Of a stretch of 64,000 bases of DNA, positions 33,530 to 44,768 are shown piece after piece (the first letter of the stretch is position 1; each line of letters starts with the position of its first letter). Source of the stretch: Hofstenia miamia (taxonomy: Eukaryota > Xenacoelomorpha > Acoela); assembly GCA_004352715.1 (NCBI GenBank), contig SCFE01000076.1, forward strand, positions 286,014 to 350,013, read 5' to 3'. The notes under the pieces were generated by a model. It ran no database searches. It was given only the letters and a program-made list of their open reading frames with translations, and was not told the DNA's origin. A program made the translations under genes and the position numbers.

Positions 33530-34644
33530 CAGATACTTGGAAAATTTTGTTGTTGCTGCGCAATATTTTGATGATGTTCGGCGTTAACAAGTCGTCGAAC
33601 TGCTTTACTTTAGCCGTATAATTACTTTAATCTAGTCATGCAAAGTCCACTCTTTCTTTGAATGTCAGTACGCCATTCATTTCTGAATATGAATTGCAAT
33701 TCGACCATAAAGATCAATTCTGGAAAGATAACAACGTATTTTTCTATGAACAAGAATTTGGGTTTCTGCCTCACCAAATGTCAGCTGCCTAGGACTCCAA
33801 ACAGAATTGTTTTGACTTCTATACAATCCAAACGCCATGTGAATTTTTCCCATTTTTCTTGGTCTATCTTTTCTAGGGTTTATCTTTATGGAAATATCCA
33901 TCTTTGTCTCTTATCACTATATTGAATAGCGTTCTTCGAGATTTGCAGTCCAAATGATAGATCTGTAAAGCTCCTTCTCTAATGTCAACAAAATTTTTTA
34001 TGCATGTTAATATTTTTTTGATTCGTCCAATTTTGGTGCAATGATTCATACAAATTACTGAACGCTATATTTAATGGCTAACAAGAATATCACTGTCAAA
34101 AAAACCATCTGTTAATGATTTCTTAAGTTGTTTAAATATGTGCAATAACTTTTGTCTGTTAGTAGTTCAGGCTTGACTTAAAATACTTTCGTATGTATAT
34201 ATACAATGCAAAATCAAAATTGTTCTTTGAATAATTGACTTGATAATGTTGTGACTTTAAAACGGCTAGTTGATCAGTTGTATTAGAGTGGGAAGTATTT
34301 TGAGCTATTGAAAGAATGCCATTAATACTAATGCACAAGCAGCATAGATAGAGTTATTTGATGAAAAGTCTGCGGTGTATTAACAGGATGCACAGCATTA
34401 GTATTATCAATAGAAGACTCAATATCAGCAGTTGGAAATTATAGGTATTCCGTCATTAATTACCAGCCCACATGTATTAAATTGATTCAAAATTCAGTGA
34501 ATTGATTAGGATAAGTTTCAATCTAGATAAGAAATCTGACAGTTCTGCAAGTTGCAATTGTTGCAATTCTCCAATGTCTGAGTTGAAAATACTATACAAT
34601 AACTATACATGTAAATAGCGTATTTGATATCCAAAATATTTACC
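33530..34644. other. Mostly non-coding
   Basis: Frames on both strands at 33662-33925 are open but mutually exclusive, and I recognise neither. The rest is AT-rich without features. Confidence 0.4.
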
Positions 34645-34652
34645 ATTGCAAC

Positions 34653-34917
34653 CAGTGGCGTACGCAGGTGGGGGGGGGGGGGCNGGGGCTAATGCTGGAA
34701 TGTCCCCCCAGTCAGGTTGTCAAGCTTGATGATTTTGAGCGGCTAAAACAAAAAAATTTTTGGTAAGAATGAAAAATTTAAAATCCAAGATAGTGAAATG
34801 CATTCTTTAAGGTCTATTTTCTCAATATTTTCAAAAAATTTCGCGGGACTTCGCCCCGTTTTTGGTCAATACTACGATGTCCTCCCCCTCCGTCAGAAAA
34901 TCCTGCGTACGCCTCTA
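34653..34917. mobile_element. hAT-type MITE, 265 bp
   Basis: The ends CAGTGGCGTACGCAGG (34653) and TCCTGCGTACGCCTCTA (to 34917) are inverted repeats and both fit the hAT consensus YARNG. Flanks ATTGCAAC (34645-34652) and ATAGCAAC (34918-34925) are an 8-bp target duplication with one change. The interior starts with a run of about 14 G holding one N at 34684 and ends with C-rich sequence. No coding capacity. Confidence 0.8.
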
Positions 34918-34925
34918 ATAGCAAC

Positions 34926-37235
34926 ACACAAACAATAATGTAATTATATAAAGAACATTGCCATTTGCCATATCGTATACATGTATAATTAAAGTATGCA
35001 CACGTTTATGAAATTTTTGCTTTTTAAGTGCATTCAATTTTATTTTACAATAGAGATATATACAATTACATTCAATCGTTTTATTAACCTTAAATAACAC
35101 AAGAATTTCTTAAGAATAGTGTATGGTTCTTAATTGAGTATGTAGATGCTAATATTTTAAACACTAAAAAAGATATCCGCAATCGGAAGGCATAATGTGA
35201 TGGAGAAGAGCCTCCTCTTTCATTTTCACTTTTAGTCCATGACTTGGTACCTGAATGGGCTTAGAGCTCTGTGCAGACATAAAAACAATTAAAGTACGTA
35301 GTTGCTTCCATGTACTCGAAGCTTTACAATTTCGTGGCAGTTGGGTATGGAAAGAAGCAATAAGCTTTAGTAAAAATTTTGAATATTACATTTAAGCATG
35401 CTGATCAACAGATACCCAATGGCTCACAATTTCTAAATTTTTTAAGAAGCTTGGAGAAAATTCTTTGAAAATTTGGAAAAAATGTACTTTTAAGAAGACG
35501 TCTGGCTGCTTAAGATTAAGATTTCAACTAGCTTATCATTAGGTGCTATTTAGACAGGCAGGTATCCATGCCATTAAAGGTTTCAAAATGCAGTTAACAA
35601 TTTTCTTTCGATAAACTATTGACCTGAACTCCGCTATGTATGAACGATTTTCAAAAGACATTTTGTTCTCTTGAATAGCAAAGTTCACTCGAAAGCGTGA
35701 TTTAATAATAATTTTTATTTTAGTGGCACTAAACAATATATTTTTTGCTTTGAAATTGAAGTGTTCCCAATTCAATTGTTATGGAGTTATTTATCTGTAT
35801 GAAATCATTCCACTGCTTCCAGAAATTGCAGGATAATCTTCTGTCGGATTATTAATATTTCTATTGAGGGATTTAAATAAATATAAGTTAAGAAAGTGTG
35901 AAGATTCTTTGGATACTGAGTGAAAGCAACTTTTATTAAATTGAAATTTCTAATGCGTGAAATTTGATTTGACAGAAATGAAGCTGCTAAGGCTTTACTG
36001 TGCTTAAAGGAATTCAGTATGGAGAGCATCAATGTCCGGAAATAAAATAAATTTAAAAATTCAGCAAAACATTCATTGTATGGACATCATAACCTTAGAA
36101 ATTGAGTGCTTCTGTTGCATTTAATAGAAGAAGATGGATAAATGTATAAGGAATTTGAAAATTGCTGAATATTAATAAAAAAATTTAAAATTATATAAAA
36201 AACTAAAAGCCTAAAATTATTCTTCAGCTCTATATTGCCATTTACTTAGTCTCTGAATTTCCATTAAATAAATGATGTCATTTGCGACCCTGAGTTGAAC
36301 CTAGTACATAGTGCAAAATTTACAAAAGTTGTAACCCCGTGTATTGGAAGTTTCTTGAGAAAAATATTCCATTAACGTTAAAAAGTTCACTACTGCCATC
36401 AGGTTACCTTTATTGATAGATTGTGAAGTGCTACTATTTAAAGAATTATTGTGTGTCCTGAATGATCAACATACATATACCAAACTAGAATGTCATTGCT
36501 TTCTAGAACATAAAAGCTTCAATTACACTGTTAATATCTTTTGAAGGAAAACTCCTATGCCAACAGCTGCTGTTAAATATTTTAAATGTTTAGTGAAACA
36601 CTCAATTATTCATAAAACTCAAACAATGTCATTGTTTTGTTTGAGTCAATACAATGTTTGAGTAGCGACCTTCGGCGTTTTTGATGTTTTATGTCACATT
36701 TTAATACGTCGAGCTGCAGCCTTCAAATATCATTAATTTTTCAAAGTTTGTTAATGCTACAAAACCTTGCTTCGAAAATCTGCGCGAACCAACCACAATT
36801 ACAATTAGTTTCATTCTAAAGAAAAAACAATGTTAAACTTTAGACTCATGATGCTTAGATACGCATATATATATATATATATATAAAATAATTTTCATAC
36901 TTTAGTATATATATATAGGATGAGAAATATAGCATTAAATATGAACACAGTGTAAAATGATTAGTGTTTCTACGAATAAATTCTTAATAATCATTTCAAA
37001 AGTTCAATGGAATATATGCAAAAGTAGGGTGTTCGTATATGCATATTTAGACGTATAATATATATATATATATGCACTTATTTATCTAAATATTAAACCT
37101 ATTCTCTTAGTTGGGTTAAACTTTGACTTGGAGAATACTTTATCTTTCAACATGATTTCAAGTCTTCTCCAATAATTAGGACATGTCTTACAAAAGAATC
37201 TTTCAAAAAAATTATCAGATGATAGATCTCTGGAN
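34926..37235. other. Non-coding AT-rich stretch
   Basis: No gene is supported. A short hairpin-forming sequence (CAAACAATG...TTTGTTTGAG) lies near 36620. Small (TA)n runs occur at about 36868 and 37060. Confidence 0.5.

Positions 37236-37261
<26 letters not shown>
37236..37261. repeat. (TA)n microsatellite
   Basis: TA repeats with one N at 37235. Confidence 0.95.
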
Positions 37262-37266
<5 letters not shown>

Positions 37267-37416
37267 TCGTTCATATGAAATATGTTTTCAGAAATAATGG
37301 GCAACAATTTCTACATGTGTTGATATTGTTTATTATTGTTCTGAAGAAAATTAATCACAGGAATGCTGCAATATAATTTTGAGTGTTTGTTTCTCATCTT
37401 AGCTCTTTGATTTATA

Positions 37417-37822
37417 ATGCCCAAACACATACTTGAAGTGAAGCCATTAGAGCGCTAATAGTAAAAATGCACCTCAAAGACAATTCTAGTCATGAAATTG
37501 CAGCATTAGTGGGTCGCCCAAAAAGTTCAGTGAGTGACATTATAAACCGCTATAAAGATGAAAAAACGATAACTCCAAAAATGAGTAGCGGACGTCCTCC
37601 CAAAACGACACCAAAGAGCAACAGGAGACTGATTAAGCTGTCCAAGTCTAACCCATTTCTCACTGCTACTCAATTGCAAAAGGAATGGGCAGATGGCAAT
37701 TGCGTAACAGTTAGAACTGTTCGTAATATCCTTAAAAGAGCAGGATTGCGAAGTCATATTGCATCTAAGAAGCCATATTTATACGAAGACTCAGATATTA
37801 AATCGACTTGCTTGTTTGTGTA
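37417..37822 (+). pseudogene. Tc1-like transposase, DNA-binding half
   Basis: From ATG 37417 (MPKHILEVKPLER) one extra base near 37456 causes a stop. The frame then resumes at 37467 with two helix-turn-helix domains: HLKDNSSHEIAALVGRPKSS and TATQLQKEWADGNCVTVRTV, with the linker GRPPKTTPKSNRRLIKLS between them, the typical Tc1 'GRP' hinge. It reaches KRAGLRSH and SKKPYL, where the catalytic domain should begin, and a second shift near 37795 follows. There the coding sequence is cut off by a mariner element. No catalytic residues remain. Confidence 0.85.
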
Positions 37823-37845
37823 GGTCGCGTCAATGTAACTCCTCC

Positions 37846-38004
37846 TTGCAAGTGATCTCATGATTTCCTGTCCCGTTAATGCACAATATTAGTTTTCTAC
37901 TCGAAGATGACCTATAACATGGATGTTTGAATTCCGAAAAAAAATTTCAATTCAGTTCCAAATGTGTTGTCTAGTAGCAAAAAGAGTGAGCACTTATCAA
38001 GCGA
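37846..38004. repeat. Mariner left terminal inverted repeat
   Basis: Begins CTTGCAAGTGATCTC and ends ATCAAGCG. It pairs with 39184-39339 read in reverse complement; differences are scattered substitutions and a two-base indel. Confidence 0.9.
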
Positions 38005-38154
38005 AAGTTAAGAATTGAGTCTCGAGCAATGGTTAATGTGACTCAGCCTTTACACTAGCAAAGCGTGCGTTGCTAGAACATGAACACAACTCACACAAGC
38101 ACGATAACACAGAGCCGTAGCGGAGAAAAAATTAATTCAATCTGGCATAAGCAA

Positions 38155-39097
38155 TGGAGCCAACAAGTGAAATGTTCTGTTTTTACGTTTTCACTGAAAT
38201 GAAACGTGAAAAATTGGCATAGAAGATTTTTGAGCAACTGCTTGTTTGGGATAGCAAAACCCCGTCCTATAATACAGTGTGCAGATGGATTCGCAACTTT
38301 CAGTCAGAAAAAAGAGAATCTTTTTCTGATGAACCTCGATCTGGACGGCCATCTACTGTTTGCAATCAAGAGTCAGTGGCGATGATCAAAGAACTCGTGG
38401 AAGAAGACCATCACTTATCTGTTCGAGAACTTTCAAGGCAGAGTGGCATTAGCATTGGTTCTGTTCATTCCATTCTCTGACAGAAGCTACTCTACCGTAA
38501 TGTATGCCACAGAAGATGACCACTATTCTGTTTAATAAGCCATCAACAAAAAAAGGAAGCCATGTGTGGATCACACGAGGAGAAAGACGTCCACAAGTCA
38601 CCACCAGGAACACAATGACAAACTGAAGGGTGATGCTGGTGATAGCGTTCACTTTGAATAAGTGCTTTTCTATTCGTGCTTATTCTCATGGTAAATGATT
38701 GGATTCGGCCACGTACGTCAACTTCGTGAATGAAACTGGAAACAAATATCGCACATTAAGATCAAATCCAATCCGCCTCACTCAGCTGTTATGGCAACAT
38801 GACAATTCATGGTGTCGTACTTCAAGCAAGACCTCAGCTTTTTTTCAAAGGAGGAAAGTGGAACTTGTTCCTTAATCGCCATATTCACTTGATTTCAACA
38901 TGTGCGGTCGCTTCATCAACCACAAGTTAAAAGAACACGTGCGTAAACTTGACCTCAACCTGCCTGAAGAAGTGACCAGTGCTGCGTTGTACTACTTGCG
39001 GAGCATCCCCGAATTTGTCTTCAAAGAAGAACTCCTGAAACTCAAACGATATTGCCATCGTTTGTGTGAGTTAAGTGGCGATTACGCCACTGACTAG
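38155..39097 (+). pseudogene. Mariner transposase, disrupted
   Basis: The N-terminal part has the mariner paired-type DNA-binding region: TVCRWIRNFQSEKRE, DEPRSGRPST and HLSVRELSRQSGISIGSVHS (38277-38480). Stops at about 38220, 38478, 38512 and 38610 break it. The catalytic part around the first Asp (the 'DE' motif) is missing or unreadable between 38600 and 38780. The end is readable: QHDNSWCRTS (second Asp, 'HDNA..H' motif), then SPYSLDF, where the last Asp motif is degraded, and KLKEHVRKLDL up to the stop at 39095. Identification rests on the ordered mariner motifs. Confidence 0.85.
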
Positions 39098-39183
39098 AAC
39101 TTTTTTTTGTTCTATCCATCAATGAAGATGCTTTTTCATCTCTGGAAATTCATTTTTTCTTTAATAAATAAATTCTTTGCAGG

Positions 39184-39339
39184 CGCTTGATAACTACTCA
39201 CTCTTTTTGCGCCTAGACAACACACTTGGAACTGAATTGATTTTTTTCAGAATTCAAACATCCATGTTATATGTAATCTTCGAGTGGAAAAATAATATTG
39301 TGCATTAATGGGGTAGGAAATCACGAGATCGCTTGCAAG
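39184..39339. repeat. Mariner right terminal inverted repeat
   Basis: Reverse complement of the left repeat, starting CGCTTGAT and ending CTTGCAAG. It begins about 85 bases after the transposase stop. Confidence 0.9.
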
Positions 39340-39354
39340 AATTATTGAACGCAG

Positions 39355-39357
<3 letters not shown>

Positions 39358-39387
<30 letters not shown>
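39358..39387. repeat. (TA)n microsatellite at the mariner end
   Basis: About 14 TA units that may have grown from, or attracted, the TA target site. Confidence 0.9.
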
Positions 39388-39390
<3 letters not shown>

Positions 39391-40000
39391 TTGCATTGTC
39401 TACGAAAATGATTTCTTAGTTTCCTGAATTTTTTAATCTGATTTATTCCATATCTTCATTGGTGCGTGTTGAAAACTACAGGGTGTCTCAAATGTAAAAC
39501 TTTTGTTTTGGTCTGTGCTTTTTATTCTTTACTCTAACATTTTCATCCTTTCAGATGTGACTAGTTAAGAATAGGAGATTTGCTTGACACCAATAATTTA
39601 ATACTAGTATTTTGGCCAAGATACTCTACATATATGAGCAAAGGACAAAAATTGTGGAGTGGTACGTTGAAACCTAGTCCTATGAATAAAGAGAAAAGAT
39701 CAATATTGAAAATTGAAAAAGTATAAAACAGGAATGAGTTTTGCATGCCATGGCATACATAGATATTGGTTGCGTAATTGATTAAGATATCGAATTTTAT
39801 TCATCGAAAAATATATTTCATTATTAATTGGAACGTCTAAATATTAAATTGATTCACTTTGTTTTATTGACAAGGTATTTACATTAGTTCAATATTACTT
39901 ATTAAATTTCTAAAATATTTTTATTAGGAAATTTCGAATTCTGATTTTTCAATGAATATCTTTAGATATTTACCTTTGAAATAAGAGGTAAATTTTTGGA
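39388..40000. other. Non-coding AT-rich stretch
   Basis: I do not see the catalytic half of the interrupted Tc1-like transposase here, so the host element was probably truncated as well as interrupted. Confidence 0.45.
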
Positions 40001-40008
40001 ATTTCGGT

Positions 40009-40299
40009 CAAGTCTGTGGCTTGCATTTGGAAGTTATGGAGGCCATAGCCCCTCAAAGTTCAATAAATTAATCATACTTTTGCTCATATAAAATATTTTC
40101 GCACATTTTCATTGATTTTTTTCAATACAATCCATTAGTATTTGATGTATTTTAACTAAAATATATTCACTCTAAGTTAATTAAAAAATACTTGAATTAA
40201 TGCTATGAAGTTTTGTATCCAGGATGCCGGGAAGAAGATGGGCCAAATGACTTAACAGGAAGTTCCATGTCCCCTTGGTCCCCCTTAGCCACGTCGCTG
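40009..40299. mobile_element. Possible degenerate hAT-type MITE
   Basis: The right end ('tagccacgtcgctg', preceded by 'catgtccccttgg') resembles the ends of hAT-type MITEs at 34653 and 63497. A weak inverted partner (CAAGTCTGTGGCTTG) starts at 40009. Flanks ATTTCGGT and ATTTGTTC agree in only about half their bases, so the target duplication is not established. Confidence 0.3.
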
Positions 40300-40309
40300 A
40301 TTTGTTCGT

Positions 40310-41064
40310 GACCTAAAAAGCATTTCTTATTAACCACATGTCGATGGCACAATTGCAAATGTGGTTTTTCTTGACGTGTTTTTCATATCAAATACGGAAA
40401 TGGCAAATATAATATAATTTGATATTTTGTCGTTTAATTTTACTTGGTGCTGACATTTTTGGGAAAATTCATAATTAAGCTAATTGAGTTGTTATTAATT
40501 TGTAATTTGTAGGCTTTTCCTGTAAAATGTCAAATTCCGTGTATAATTAATTTCTTAATTAAATCTAATGAAGAAACACAGTTGCAGTCGTTAAGAGGTA
40601 AAATAGATTTATTTTCCAAATGAATTGCTAAAATTGGGCCTTGTGTGATTTGCACACTACTAAAGGGTGTTTTCAGAAATGAAAAAACCGTTTATTAATA
40701 GTAGCATTCCGTTATAACTATGCTTGTTCATGAATGTAAATATTACAGCCATAAGCAATATGGGATAATAGAGAATAAGCAACTAAGGAAAATGTGGATG
40801 ACAACGAGATCCTGCGGCAAAAACTGAAAATTTAGTTATGGTAGATAACGAAGAATTTTTTTGCTTTATAACATAATTTTGAAGTGTTAACATATTTGTG
40901 ATTATATTTCGTAGTCTCTATGCTAATTTGAAAAATATAATTAAATTATATCTAGATTCTGGTGTTTAGTAATTTTTAATCGCAAAAATGGATTTGATAA
41001 TTGAATTTGGTTTTCTATGGGGTAGGTCTTTCAATTTTTACTACTGCATAAATGCTAGCTGTAG
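40310..41064. other. Non-coding AT-rich stretch
   Basis: No gene seen. Confidence 0.5.
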
Positions 41065-41219
41065 ATATATATATATATATATATATATNNNNNNNNNNNN
41101 NNNNNNNNNNNNNNNNNNNNNNNNNNNNNNNNNNNNNNNNNNNNNNNNNNNNNNNNNNNNNNNNNNNNNNNNNNNNNNNNNNNNNNNNNNNNNNNNNNNN
41201 NNNNNNNNNNNNNNNNNNN

Positions 41220-41267
<48 letters not shown>

Positions 41268-41268
41268 G
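41065..41268. repeat. (TA)n microsatellite containing a 131-N gap
   Basis: TA repeats on both sides of N 41089-41219. All long frames across it are low-complexity artefacts. Confidence 0.95.
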
Positions 41269-41274
41269 CAGCTA

Positions 41275-43010
41275 GCAAAAAAGTTAAACACCTTGGTTAA
41301 TAATCATACATCTTAACTAAAATGCCTTAGTTTACATGACATTTTCCTTTGTAGAAGTTTTATGGTGACTATTATTCTGTCGTTAACCTCTTCAACCTTA
41401 TATCTTTATAGCATTATTGAGTCTCACTTGCACAACTACATAAGATGGTGAGCAGCATGAAACTGCTATCTATTCTGCAGGCATTTAAAGATTGCGAGTG
41501 TGTTCCAGCAGCTGTATTTAATTGACAATCAATAATTTTGCATAACTTTCCTTTAAGTATACTCATTTCAATATTCGGAAATGAGGACATAAAATTATTG
41601 CAACCAGTTGTCAAATTATGGTTCCTTCTGGACGGGTTTCATCCACTCATTGAAATATTGTTGGCTAATGTTAATTATTGTCATTGCGCTATTTGCTATA
41701 TCAGAAAATAGGCTGTGTATTCATCAACAAATGCTATTTAAGATAGAAATGTACTTCTAAAGAGTTGATTTGCCCAATGAAGTCACGCCCCTGATTGGGG
41801 GGGGGAATATATTCATGTAGGCTTTTGCTTCATATTCACCGATCTCCCGAGCAGGCAAAGGATAAACTTCGAAAACAAGTCATTTAAAACAAAAAAGAGG
41901 CCCCTGAATCAAACCTCGAAAGAACCTTTACCATTAAAGGGAATTAATTAAGCCAGCTCTACGTAGGCTCTAATTTTAAATCAGAATTTAGCTTTATTTT
42001 CTAAAAAATCCCAACAAATTACCAAAATGCTTTGCTTAACTCATCCAGAATGTTAGGTTAGCCTTTTATAGAGTTGTCAAAATATGATTTATTCAGATGG
42101 AATTTTGCTTTGATAGCGTAATTGCCTTTTAAAAGTTTATAAGCATAAGCTTGCAATATCATTTTTATCAAAAGCAGAAGTTGTGGGAAAAATTTAGGAT
42201 ATGAAAAACTAAATGCTATAACTTCAAGCTTTGATCGCAAAAACTCATGTTACGAAGGCTGTCACTTTGAAGCCATAAGAAGAGTAGTGTATTTCAGTGA
42301 TTCAAGATAGACGAGCGGCAATGAAATATGTATTAATTGCTTTTTATCATGAAGATTTTCATACTGTGCTAAACCCAGAGTATTGATCATACCAGGTATT
42401 GCACTTGAGTATTGTGATAGTTGATTCTTGAAAATGCATACTTGATGTTTTCATTGATATGCTGGGTTCCTCTAATTGGGTTTTAGACGGCTTGTTCATC
42501 CACAGAAACCAAATTAGAAGCAGAAATTTCAAAAAAATAGTTCTACAATTTCTGGTTTTACTAGCTACCCCAGCAGCTGCTGAAAGCAGAACTAATCTTA
42601 CGCCAAACTAAGTTTACACACTGCTGAAAAACTTTCGTTTTCTATCACAACCAAAATATTACTGATATTGATATTATGAAAATACATGATTTATCTGAAT
42701 ACTTGATAATAAGCACTTGGAAAAAATTGTTCAAGTCCGTTGGCGATACTTAGTCATACCCTGGTTACACCTTTGAAGTCATTGGCGTTTAGATATTCAC
42801 GACGACATATCAGACTATTGAAAAGGGAACGCTTACCATATTTGATATCAATCAATTGTCATACTTCAATGAAGTAATTGCAAGCAACTTATTTTATAAT
42901 AATATAATTTTTTTATGAAAAAATGAAATAAATTCTGTGATTTCTTTGCGAGGAATTTATTGTTTAAAAGGATTCAGTTTAAATTTGATAATAATGTGCA
43001 TCATAACTGA
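41275..43010. other. Non-coding AT-rich stretch
   Basis: No gene is supported. A short GC-rich word near 41785 ('cacgcccctgattgggggggg') looks like one end of an old MITE; no partner was found. Confidence 0.45.
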
Positions 43011-43019
43011 ACAATCCTT

Positions 43020-43400
43020 CTCAGGATTTGTATTTTGGACCCAATTAATCGAATTTCCAATCTAATCTCATCAAGTCTGCATCGCTATTGCCCTCAGCAA
43101 ATTGCCATTTCTCAACATGGAAAACAATAATTTATTGCTAATTCGCCACATTCACTTAATTAATTCTTGTATCAGATCTGCTGACGGCCATCAAAGGTTC
43201 ATCCAGAACCAATTACACAAGGTAGGCGTAACCTGTTCAATAAGATTGAATTTCGTGACAGTTAATGATATCAGCGGCTGTCTTTCAAGTCTGGACACTT
43301 AATGATTAATTAATTCGATTACAATCAAAACAAAGTTGGCCGATGCAACTGCCTATCATGTCTCAACCGCCGCTGATTAACTAAAAGATCAAAATACTGA
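43020..43400. other. Complex-composition block, possible enhancer/CNE
   Basis: This stretch stands out by eye: balanced base composition, few homopolymer runs, and clustered homeodomain-type core sites (TTAATTAATT at about 43155, GATTAATTAATTCGATT at about 43300, several TAATTA/ATTA). A 66-codon plus-strand frame (43102-43302) runs through it but resembles no family. Such blocks are typical of conserved non-coding regulatory DNA near developmental genes. Conservation cannot be judged from one sequence, so this is a hypothesis. Confidence 0.25.
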
Positions 43401-43683
43401 GTAACAAATTTTCAAGCTCTTTTACAATGCGAATTTTCATAATTGATTTACTTTGAAGCTTCTCAAGGTCTAACTTTTCTTACACAGCGGAGGCGATAAA
43501 GTTTGCAGGGTTGAATGAAATTAACATCATGTTCCTTCTACAAGCTGATATTTCAGAATGTCACAATATTTTTGCTACATTAGATCAATCACATGCCTAG
43601 TTGCTTTTCAGGTGAACAATAAATTGTTAATAAGAGTAGTACGAGTATTCTAGAATGTTTTCGTTTACAACTGATGTACAATG

Positions 43684-44060
43684 TGCACTCCTGGACAAAA
43701 AGGTTCGCACACAAGTGCAATTTTATTGCTTAAATTTTACTGATCACAGCAAATCAGTATTATCTTCGGTAGGTCTTTCAATTAAATCACGCCTGTATTA
43801 ACTACTCGAAAACTATACGGAAGCTAATTATTTTAAAACATCTTGAAAGTATGTCACTTCGACAGATTTTGAAAGAAGTGGAATGACCAAAGCTAAATGT
43901 TCACTATTTTGTAAGTCAATTTAAAGCAGCTGGCAATACTTAAACCAAGAAATGTCCAGTACGGCCGTCAATGGTTGGGCAGCACTCAAAACGCAGGTTG
44001 AATAGCATGTCCCCATGCCTACAGTCACTGGCAGGTAGTGAAGTCACCAATCGGATATCA
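43684..44060 (+). pseudogene. Tc1-type element remnant, N-terminal part
   Basis: GCACTCCTGGACAAAAAGG at 43685 has the form of a Tc1 left end. From ATG 43851 the sequence reads MSLRQILKEVE, stop, NVHYFVSQFKAAGNT, stop, then a GRP-like hinge (CPVRPSM) and RRLNSMS. This is the order of a Tc1 helix-turn-helix plus linker with several stops. The catalytic part was not found and neither was a right end. Confidence 0.5.
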
Positions 44061-44565
44061 GAAGGATTCCTATGTTTAATTAGAATTAACTGGCCTTTCA
44101 CAGAATATGATAATTCGCATGAGAAAACTAAATTGTTTATCAGCTACTTGAAAAGACCACCACCGCTACTTCAGAGATGGATATGGGCAATAAACTTAGG
44201 CCCGGTCCAGATCCGCCCCAGCTCATTTAACCAATGCCAATTAGACCTATTTTGACCATTTTATGATTTTTGCCAAAAAATTAAATTTTCGGTTTGCTAT
44301 CCAAATTTGGGTTTGTTAAATTAGAACCTTATGATGAAGTCTATTATTAGTCTAGTTCATGGACTATAGATATAATAATAACAGTTTTTGCAGGAAAAAC
44401 GTAAGAGCCCTTATTTCCAAATGCTATCATACATTAATGTTGAGATAGCAAATGAAATGGTAACTACAAAAATTATCTACAACTATGTGACTCACTGACA
44501 GTGGATGGGACATAGTGGGATGATAAAATAATGGAGAGTTGGCATAGATGTGAACGTGGGAAATT
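44061..44565. other. Unassigned stretch between Tc1 and LINE remnants
   Basis: It may contain more of the decayed Tc1 element. I recognise no coding motif. Confidence 0.35.
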
Positions 44566-44768
44566 AACTTAAATGGAGATGTAGATAGGTTGTACATCGC
44601 AAGGCATAGAGGAGGGAAAGGACTGCTATGTGTGGAGGAAATTGTAGAAGCAGAAGACCTAGGGCTAAAGGAATACGTAGAAGCACAACCTAGGGGGTAA
44701 TTACTGGAGGTCACTAAGGAGTTAAGGAAGATAAGAACTGAGAGTGAAGGAAAGACAGCATACCAGAG

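Larger units (their letters stand above)
37824..39357 (+). mobile_element. Mariner element with long inverted repeats
   Basis: About 1534 bp, bounded by long inverted repeats whose well-matched core is 37846-38004 (159 bp) and 39184-39339 (156 bp), about 85-90% alike by eye. Weaker pairing continues outward to TA dinucleotides at 37822-37823 and 39358-39359, which would be the target site. Inside is a degenerate mariner transposase. Most mariner elements have ends of about 20-40 bp, so these are exceptionally long. It interrupts a Tc1-like gene and is followed by a (TA)n run. Confidence 0.85.

Noticed and set aside
33600-33960. Partly open minus-strand frame with segments such as WEKFTWRLDCIEVKT and FIFRNEWRTDIQRKSG
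   Set aside because: It has three stops, an equally long frame lies on the opposite strand, and I could not match it to a family. It may belong to the Tc1 remnant beside it.
40988-41300. Frames of Ile-Tyr repeats around 41 kb
   Set aside because: Translation of a (TA)n microsatellite and N; not protein coding.
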